DNA of 14,616 nt from NCBI GenBank assembly GCA_031268055.1, contig JAIRXY010000092.1:1-14616 (forward strand), in the 5' to 3' direction. This stretch comes from Prevotellaceae bacterium. Lineage in GTDB: Bacteria > Bacteroidota > Bacteroidia > Bacteroidales > UBA932. Numbering within the stretch: the first letter of the stretch is position 1; every line of letters begins with the position of its first letter. Of this stretch, positions 1-5,591 are shown piece after piece. The notes below the pieces were generated by a model, which saw nothing but the letters and a program-made list of their open reading frames with translations, did not search any database and had not been told where the DNA came from. The position numbers and the translations under genes were made by a program.

Positions 1-13
1 TAATTAACGCCCC

Positions 14-33
14 CCTATGCTTTCCTGCATAGG
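14..33. repeat. Perfect inverted repeat (7-bp stem, 6-nt loop)
   Basis: CCTATGC at 14-20 and GCATAGG at 27-33 are exact reverse complements around the loop TTTCCT. The hairpin sits one base before the terminator stem that starts at 35, so the two may stack in the same RNA. It has no T-run of its own on either strand and so is not a terminator by itself. It may be part of the 3' end of a transcript coming from left of the window. Confidence 0.6.
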
Positions 34-34
34 C

Positions 35-71
35 AAGCCTCTCCAGCAGGGGCTTTTTTTTATTTTTTTTT
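35..71 (+). terminator. Rho-independent terminator, + strand
   Basis: AAGCCTCT (35-42) pairs with AGGGGCTT (48-55), with one T-G wobble, around the 5-nt loop CCAGC. It is followed by a long T tract (54-71) broken by a single A. This orientation stops + strand transcription arriving from left of the window. It also insulates the lipoprotein promoter at 126-133. There is no T-run on the opposite side, so it should not stop the minus-strand tail operon. Confidence 0.85.
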
Positions 72-125
72 GATATGGCTACTTTGAGTGGTGGGCAATT
101 TTTTTCTTTCATTTAAAAAAATATT

Positions 126-133
126 TACCTTTG
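126..133 (+). promoter_or_regulatory. Bacteroidetes-type promoter, -7 box TACCTTTG
   Basis: TACCTTTG matches the Bacteroidetes -7 consensus TAnnTTTG exactly. The expected -33 TTG/TTTG element, roughly 20 bases upstream, is not well matched: that region is a T-rich run (99-109, T-tract with TTTC). Transcription would begin at about 139-141, leaving a leader of about 25 nt before the ATG at 164. The TTG codon at 131 lies inside this box, so it cannot be the start of the downstream gene. Confidence 0.65.
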
Positions 134-163
134 CAAATCATTACCAACTTAATTTTTGCCAAT

Positions 164-622
164 ATGAAAAAATTATTCTACCTCGCCGCTATTGTCGCGA
201 TAATGTTGATGACTATTATCGCATGTAATGATACTAACAATTCCGAGCAAGAGCAAGAGCAACCCCCTCCTGAGGAAATTCAGGATTACACCAGCTTTAT
301 TATAAAATTAGAAAATTACAGAATACCTTTGCCTAACGTCGTGAGCGGATATTTTGACAAAAAAGGTTACTGCTGGAAAATTGCCGAACACGGGATATTA
401 TTAGCAGGGCAGGAAACTGAAGAAACAATTATAACAATTAACGTGGATAGTGTTTATATCTTTAGCGATTACCTTTCAGTTGTTATTGACGATTACCTTT
501 CAGTTATTAGGCTTAAGGATCCATTTGTTATCAGAAAAAACAGAAAAAATATATTTAATATAAGCGGAGGCCCTTTAGCCATACACGTAAATAAACAAGA
601 TTCTTTACAGTATCCGCAGTAG
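164..622 (+). CDS. Predicted lipoprotein, AT-rich accessory (moron-like) gene
   Basis: This 152-residue protein is the only + strand gene. It begins MKKLF, has a hydrophobic stretch (residues 4-19) and the lipobox-like motif IIAC with Cys21, so it should be exported, lipidated and membrane-anchored. A flexible acidic linker follows (EQEQEQPPPEE, about residues 28-38), then about 110 residues that I do not recognise. The position +2 to +5 region after Cys (NDTN) is only weakly like a Bacteroidetes surface-export signal. ATG at 164 is chosen because it gives a normal signal peptide and lies just downstream of the promoter; the leader is A/T-rich with no Shine-Dalgarno. The gene converges on the tail-fibre gene with abutting stops. 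GC is about 30% by hand count in three sampled 60-base lines. A role in superinfection exclusion or lysogenic conversion is inference from position only. Confidence 0.85.
   Translation: MKKLFYLAAIVAIMLMTIIACNDTNNSEQEQEQPPPEEIQDYTSFIIKLENYRIPLPNVVSGYFDKKGYCWKIAEHGILLAGQETEETIITINVDSVYIFSDYLSVVIDDYLSVIRLKDPFVIRKNRKNIFNISGGPLAIHVNKQDSLQYPQ
466..513 (+). repeat. In-frame 24-bp tandem duplication in the lipoprotein gene
   Basis: CGATTACCTTTCAGTT occurs at 466-481 and again at 490-505, a 24-bp period (8 codons). The protein therefore reads DYLSVVID then DYLSVIRL. The second halves of the two units have diverged, suggesting an older duplication of one beta-strand-like segment. Confidence 0.75.
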
Positions 623-3600
623 CTATATGGCAACACACAATATGTTTCCATTTCTATATAGCGTCCCTGCCGAAAGCCCATTATTTGATGTTGGCAAATT
701 ACTAAACACAACTCCACGGTCAACTGCTAATGAACCCACCCTTGTTGATGGGCCAATATTTGCCAAAATTGTTCCATATGGGTCATAGTATATAAGATTG
801 TCTGTTGAAAGGTTAAATAATGGGATAGTTTTTCCATTGCTATTAATACTATAGTATGAAATTATACCATTTTCTTTCATTTCAAAGTAGTATGTTCCGT
901 AATACGGACTGACGTTTTCCAAACTTTTAATTAAAATATTTCTCAAATAACCTGATGTAGCGTTGATTTCACCGGTAAACTTTCCACTTGTAGCGTTGAT
1001 TTCACCGGTAATCTTAGCATTTGACGCTACGAGCTCGCCATTTTGCGTTACTCGAAACGGTGCGGCAGCCCTGCTCTCCTTGGAACCCCCCGCCCAAATG
1101 CGCACTTGGTCATCCCCTCTACCCTCGCCGGTAATCCCCGCCAAAATACTGCCACCTGACCCCCCTCCGGCAAGCTGTATGGTTCCGGAGGTTATGAGGC
1201 CGCCTTCAATTACCGTTTTGGTATTGTCGTAGCTCACGGCTACTGCCCAATCACCTGCATTGTAGCTGCCCGAGGCTCTTGCATTAATGCACCAGCGCAG
1301 GATCTCTCCGTTTGGCCACAAATCCCCAACGTCATACGGCGTAGTTGGTGTCGACACAAATACGCGCCGCTTGCCGTCGGCGGCATCCTTGGCTTGGCCG
1401 GCCAGCACCAGCGCTTTGGTAGCGGCCGAGTCTGCCATCAGCGTCCAGCTGTAGGCGCTGCCTGCATCCTTTGTAAACCGCCACGATTGGCCGCTATCCA
1501 AGTTGGTGAACGTATCGTCCAGATGGGCTTCTTTGAGCGCCGCCGTTGTCCAGTCCGATGCGGGGGCGTTGGTCAGGTCCGGGTCGTAGTGGTAAAACCA
1601 CGATTCTATGGCGTTGTCTATTTGCTCCTGCAGCCGCTCCAGCGCGCCGGGTAGCGCGTTGTCGAGGTAATTTACGGCGTCGTCGTAGGGCGACAGGTTG
1701 GGCTTGTCCGCTATGTTGTTGTAGCCGGATGAGCCTGAATAGAAAGTAGCCTTTCCTGCAATTTCGATTCCATCTGGGCTGTCAAGGTCGATATAACCCG
1801 GTCCGCCGCCGCTGCTTTCAATTCTTCCCGTTTTGAGAAAGCGCCCGTTTATGGTGCTGCTCCCGTAGGTAAGGGAAACGAGGCGCGCGGGCCGCCCCCC
1901 TCCGTCATCCGTCACCACGCTGTTCAAAACGCCTACCCAAAACGTGTAGTATCCGGCTTCGCCGTCTACCTTTCGCTGGTTGGTATCCAAGATTATGCTG
2001 CCTGCGCTTCCGCTCCTTTGGCAGCGGGCGTAAATGTAGTACGCGGCGCTGTCTACCAGCTGGCTATACTCCACGGCGGCAATAGTCCACGCTCTGATGG
2101 TTGGCTCAATGGTAGCGTGCACAAGGCTTCCGCCGCTTATGCGTATATAGCTGGGGTTGCTCTGGTAGTTTGGCTCAAACATAACGCCCTGCAGGGCAAA
2201 CTGCATGGACTTTGCGCCTACCTGTAGCATGCCGGTTTCTATGCTCAGCGGCTTTATCTTGCTGCTGTAGTAGTCTCCGTCGGGGTCAAAGGTCATCGCC
2301 AGCACATCTTGGCTGGCGCGCCAGCTGCGGCGCGCCCTCGCGGGGTCGGCAAGGTTGTTTGTTTCCACTATCCGGTTGAGATTCCGTATGTTGTTCAGCT
2401 GCCGGATGTACGCGGTTTTGGTGACGCTGTCGCTCAGGGTAATGGCGTACTTGTAGGGCTGCATCAGGTCGCGGGTGAGCGCCGTAATCCTTACGGACTT
2501 GCTTACGCCTACGTCTTCGTCCTGCACCGGTATGTGGTCGCCCACGAGGAAAAGGTTTGGCACGGCCAGCTTTCCGCCAAACTGCGCTATGAAGCTTTCG
2601 TCAATGGTTAGCCCGTACTGCACCCGCGGCTGGCTGTGCTGCTCGTAGTAGGCCTGCGCTTCCTCGTAGAGCTTTTGCTCGGCTTCTGCTACGTAAGCGT
2701 CAGGGAGGTTTATGTCTACGAAGAAGTACTTGTCGCCGGGCGCCAGCTGAAAGGCTGCGCTCGTTTGGCTCGGAAACCATTCGCCCGTTTCGTCCTGAAA
2801 CGGAATGAGCTTAAACGCTTGGCTTTGCCCGCTCCACGCGCTCACAGCGTCTCTCTCTATCTCAAATTCGTACCCTGCCAAATTTCCGCTGTTGAAGTGT
2901 ACCTTTGCGTTTACGCCGCTTATCAGCCACTTTGTGCCGTTGGCGTCCGATTCTTTTAAGTCAAAGGGCATATTGTTGTCCCTGAACGTCAAGTAGTCTA
3001 CTACTTCATCTACCTTTCCGTAGCGGTTGGGAAAAATATCGTCAAAGTCCTTTTTGTTTTCCTTTAGCCCAAAGCGGGCTACGGCATCGCTGCTCTGAAT
3101 GTAGGAGGCGTTCTTGTTTTTTCCCGGCAGGCACAGCTTTGCGCTGTGCCTGCCGTTAAGGTAGGCGCTCTTTACGTTGCTGCTCCCGCCGTAGGCGTAC
3201 AGGCGTGTAACGATGTTCTGGGAGTTGACGTTTTGCCGGGTTAGCTCGTAAAGGCCGCCGGTGCGCCCGTAGCGAAAGGTGAAGGGAAAATCTACCCCCG
3301 CCTGCCGGATGTGCAGCGTTCGCGCTCCGTCCTTCTGCACTATTTCAAACTCCTGCTGGTATTCTTCGCAAAGGCGCTGTAGGGCGGACAGGCAGCTGTC
3401 GCCGTTAAACGTCATGGTTTTGTACTCTGTCTCGTCGGGATAGCTGCCGATTGTCCACTTGTTTGGGAAAACGCGGTTTGCGTTGTCCACAAGTATTTGC
3501 AGGAAGTCGGGCAGCGTTCCGGTAAGGCTGTCGCCTATGGTGTTGTCGGGCAACAAAAATTGCGCGTCTATCAGCTCGTACTGCACGCCTTCGAACATCA

Positions 3601-3853
3601 AATCGTAGGCAAACCGCCGCTCTCCGGTTTTCTTTATGGAGGGCAGCTGGTTTAGGGTGTAGGTTTTTCCGTACACCTCCATCGTGTCTCCCAGCGAGAA
3701 CTGTAGGGGCGTCGCGCTGCTGACGGAAACGGTCACTATGTCCTCGGCCAAAAGCGCAACGATTTGCTCGGCCTTGGTTACGGCCGATACGCTGGCCCTC
3801 GATGTTAGCAGCGTATGGCTGCCGTCCGGGTGCTTTACTATAAATTGCTCCAT
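623..3853 (-). CDS. Tail hub / tail-tip protein with C-terminal fibre and receptor-binding tip
   Basis: This 1076-residue protein is the last gene of the tail operon, 12 bases after the distal tail protein. Residues 1 to about 430 look like the tail-hub (gp27-like / prophage endopeptidase-tail) fold: it carries the typical segment around SCLSALQRLCEEYQQEFEI (about residues 153-171). About 430-730 is a linker with beta-rich segments, including YNNIADKPNLS. About 738-860 is a recurrent siphovirus fibre module: QIDNAIESWFY, ASDWTT, then DGKRRVFV and PYDVGDLW. Residues about 948-966 carry a duplicated GEINATSG unit. The last ~110 residues are encoded by AT-rich DNA and end in a pattern (NLPTSNN..LSAGTLYRNGN) seen at the C-termini of phage fibres. 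It probably forms the tail tip, contacts the receptor, and may guide DNA ejection. I see no clear peptidase catalytic motif. Hub and fibre calls are family knowledge; receptor binding is inference. Confidence 0.85.
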   Translation of the reverse strand: MEQFIVKHPDGSHTLLTSRASVSAVTKAEQIVALLAEDIVTVSVSSATPLQFSLGDTMEVYGKTYTLNQLPSIKKTGERRFAYDLMFEGVQYELIDAQFLLPDNTIGDSLTGTLPDFLQILVDNANRVFPNKWTIGSYPDETEYKTMTFNGDSCLSALQRLCEEYQQEFEIVQKDGARTLHIRQAGVDFPFTFRYGRTGGLYELTRQNVNSQNIVTRLYAYGGSSNVKSAYLNGRHSAKLCLPGKNKNASYIQSSDAVARFGLKENKKDFDDIFPNRYGKVDEVVDYLTFRDNNMPFDLKESDANGTKWLISGVNAKVHFNSGNLAGYEFEIERDAVSAWSGQSQAFKLIPFQDETGEWFPSQTSAAFQLAPGDKYFFVDINLPDAYVAEAEQKLYEEAQAYYEQHSQPRVQYGLTIDESFIAQFGGKLAVPNLFLVGDHIPVQDEDVGVSKSVRITALTRDLMQPYKYAITLSDSVTKTAYIRQLNNIRNLNRIVETNNLADPARARRSWRASQDVLAMTFDPDGDYYSSKIKPLSIETGMLQVGAKSMQFALQGVMFEPNYQSNPSYIRISGGSLVHATIEPTIRAWTIAAVEYSQLVDSAAYYIYARCQRSGSAGSIILDTNQRKVDGEAGYYTFWVGVLNSVVTDDGGGRPARLVSLTYGSSTINGRFLKTGRIESSGGGPGYIDLDSPDGIEIAGKATFYSGSSGYNNIADKPNLSPYDDAVNYLDNALPGALERLQEQIDNAIESWFYHYDPDLTNAPASDWTTAALKEAHLDDTFTNLDSGQSWRFTKDAGSAYSWTLMADSAATKALVLAGQAKDAADGKRRVFVSTPTTPYDVGDLWPNGEILRWCINARASGSYNAGDWAVAVSYDNTKTVIEGGLITSGTIQLAGGGSGGSILAGITGEGRGDDQVRIWAGGSKESRAAAPFRVTQNGELVASNAKITGEINATSGKFTGEINATSGYLRNILIKSLENVSPYYGTYYFEMKENGIISYYSINSNGKTIPLFNLSTDNLIYYDPYGTILANIGPSTRVGSLAVDRGVVFSNLPTSNNGLSAGTLYRNGNILCVAI
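956..1011 (-). repeat. 33-bp direct repeat in the fibre region
   Basis: A 23-base sequence at 956-978 recurs exactly at 989-1011, spaced by 33 bp (11 codons). It encodes two copies of GEINATSG flanked by IT.. and FT.. . Such short in-frame repeats extend fibre shafts and can change copy number. The repeat lies at the junction between the GC-rich shaft and the AT-rich tip of the tail-fibre gene. Confidence 0.85.
3125..3155 (-). repeat. Perfect 13-bp inverted repeat inside the tail hub gene
   Basis: On the minus strand CGGCAGGCACAGC and GCTGTGCCTGCCG are exact reverse complements around the 5-nt loop GCAAA. The element is fully coding (NGRHSAKLCLPG). In the mRNA it would be a strong hairpin lying immediately upstream of GGAAAAAAC. 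It is not followed by a T-run, so it is not a terminator. Confidence 0.8.
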
Positions 3854-3865
3854 TGCTGTATTACG

Positions 3866-5071
3866 CTATATTTTTGACCACACTAAAATTCCGTTTGTTG
3901 AAAATGCTGTAATTTCTTCGATAACCCCGGTGATAACCGCAAAAAACACGCCGTCTGCGCTGTAGCTGTGCGAAATTGTGACGTTTTCGCCAAAAACGTC
4001 GTAATCCTTGGCGCCATCCCCCCAGTGTATGGTGACGGACTTTGCCGTGGTGATGGTGATGGTGAGCGTTTTTGTTTCTTCGCTTATTCGCTGGTGCCGC
4101 AGCACCCTTTTCACGGGGTCAGGCTCCCTCAGCTTTAGGGTGAACTCCCCTACCATCTGCTCATCGCGCCATCGCTTGGAAACGCTCAGCCCGCTTTCGC
4201 AGTAGACCTCAAACAGGAGGGGCTTTGTTGGGTGTATGTCAATGGTCAGCCGCTGCGTTCCATCGGACTGAAACAGCTCCATGAATCGGTTGAGGCGGTT
4301 AACGAAGTCTACCTTTCCGCTGGCCAGCATCCAGCATTTGAGCTCAATTTCGCGGGCTTCTACCCGCTTTTGCGTTAGGTCTACCACCTCGCCGTGGTAG
4401 CCCGGCCAGTCGACCTTAACGGGCGGTTTTAGCTTCGGGAGGTCGAGTATGCCGCTCGATTCGGAAACGGTAACGCCAAAGTCTTTGAGGTTTACGCCCG
4501 ATATCAGGTACGATAGCCGCGCGGCGGAGCTTATCAGCTCGCCTACCTCGGCCTGCGAAAGCGCCACGCTGTACGCGCGCAAATCGTCGACCAGCCCGTA
4601 CCCATGCTCGGTGAAGTAGGCATCCTGCAAAATGGCAAACCCCGTTGGCTGCACCGGCAGGGCTACCGTATCGATTAGCTGCCCGTTGAGGTATATGCGG
4701 ACGGTAAGCCCCGACTTTGTAACCGCAACGTGGTGCCAGCCGCTGAATATCCTTATCCATCTTTCTCTAAAGCCGTTTACGTCGCTCCACGCAAACCAGA
4801 ATCCCAGCATTTTTCCGGTAAACCCGTCCTGCGATTCGCCGGGCATAAGCCACGCGGCTACCGTGAAGCTGCCGGAAACGGGGATTAGATTTTTCGGTAT
4901 TTGGCAGTATCCGCTGCCGTTAAACTCTATGCAGCTGCCCCTTCGCCCGGCAACAAACTTGCTGCTCACCACTGCGCCGTCGGCGCGGCTCGGCGAGTAG
5001 TCGTATGCTACCGGGGAGCGCTCCGGCTCATCAAAGGGCATGTTCAAAATCATGCTGCTGTCGGCTGCCAT
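3866..5071 (-). CDS. Distal tail protein (Dit-like) with N-terminal LamG and C-terminal PKD-like domain
   Basis: This 401-residue protein shows three parts. Residues about 8-180 form a LamG/concanavalin-like domain, with the typical GWHHVAVTKSG and RIYLNGQL (111-131) and the closing motif VDDLRAYSVALSQAEV (161-176). Residues about 185-318 match the Dit baseplate-ring pattern: GVNLKDFGVTVSESSGILDLP, then REIELKCWMLA (240-250). Residues about 333-383 look PKD-like, with WGDG (350-353) and ISHSYSADGVFFAVITG (366-382). Dit rings join the tail tube to the hub protein encoded next; the LamG and PKD parts may bind host surface glycans or proteins. The ATG at 5071 lies 41 bases inside the preceding gene and follows an A-rich leader; ATG at 5053 is an alternative. 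Baseplate role is family knowledge; carbohydrate binding is inference. Confidence 0.82.
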   Translation of the reverse strand: MAADSSMILNMPFDEPERSPVAYDYSPSRADGAVVSSKFVAGRRGSCIEFNGSGYCQIPKNLIPVSGSFTVAAWLMPGESQDGFTGKMLGFWFAWSDVNGFRERWIRIFSGWHHVAVTKSGLTVRIYLNGQLIDTVALPVQPTGFAILQDAYFTEHGYGLVDDLRAYSVALSQAEVGELISSAARLSYLISGVNLKDFGVTVSESSGILDLPKLKPPVKVDWPGYHGEVVDLTQKRVEAREIELKCWMLASGKVDFVNRLNRFMELFQSDGTQRLTIDIHPTKPLLFEVYCESGLSVSKRWRDEQMVGEFTLKLREPDPVKRVLRHQRISEETKTLTITITTAKSVTIHWGDGAKDYDVFGENVTISHSYSADGVFFAVITGVIEEITAFSTNGILVWSKI

Positions 5072-5591
5072 TTTTGTATGTTTTTGATTGTTTGCGAATG
5101 ATTTTTACTTTTGCGCCATCCAACTCTGATGATGCAACGCTCCCGCCGTATTGGTTTACGCAAATTTTGGCGTTGCCTTTTGCCGCTACCTCAACCTGCG
5201 CGCCATCGAATACATCAACCATGACAAAGGCGCTGCCGGAGGCCGTAACGCTCAGCTTGGTATTGTGCTTCACAAAAACCTGCCCAACGGCGTAACCCGT
5301 ATACGTTGCCGCTCCTTGGCACTGGCCAAGGGCGACCACGTATTCGAAGTTTTCCGCCTGTATCTGCTCGCTTTGAAATATCCCGTGCTGCTGGCGGATT
5401 CCGTCAAACTGCCGAAAAAGCCGGGGCGACGGGTAACCCTCGGAAATACAAAAGTCTATCCCCTTGAGAAACATTTTTATGAGGGCGTGCTTGTCCTCGG
5501 TATGCAGCAGCTGGCTGTACCACTCCGCGCATACTCCTTTTTTCTTTGCTTCCTCAGCTAACTCTTTATTCAGCTTCATACAATTATTCAT
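5031..5591 (-). CDS. Conserved phage tail-region protein of unknown function, beta-solenoid-like C-terminal half
   Basis: This 186-residue protein sits between the tape measure and the distal tail protein, where I recall similar proteins in many Bacteroidetes phages. Residues 1 to about 80 are mostly helical and charged (KLNKELAEEAKKKGVCAEW; KGIDFCISEGYPSPRLF). Residues about 95-165 are a run of short beta-type repeats, for example GQVFVKHNTKLSVTASG, then SAFVMVDVFDGAQVEVAAKG, then NAKICVNQYGGSV. These alternate hydrophobic and Gly/Asp/Asn turns like a small beta-helix. It overlaps the tape-measure stop by 8 bases (ATGAATAA); a second ATG at 5579 (MKLNKE) is equally plausible. Its 3' end overlaps the next gene by 41 bases. 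Position suggests a tail-tip or tail-assembly role, but no function can be assigned from sequence. Confidence 0.8.
   Translation of the reverse strand: MNNCMKLNKELAEEAKKKGVCAEWYSQLLHTEDKHALIKMFLKGIDFCISEGYPSPRLFRQFDGIRQQHGIFQSEQIQAENFEYVVALGQCQGAATYTGYAVGQVFVKHNTKLSVTASGSAFVMVDVFDGAQVEVAAKGNAKICVNQYGGSVASSELDGAKVKIIRKQSKTYKNGSRQQHDFEHAL

Noticed and set aside
131..163. Upstream TTG start for the lipoprotein, adding 11 residues
   Set aside because: The TTG lies inside the -7 promoter box and would precede the expected transcription start. The ATG at 164 gives a normal lipoprotein signal peptide.
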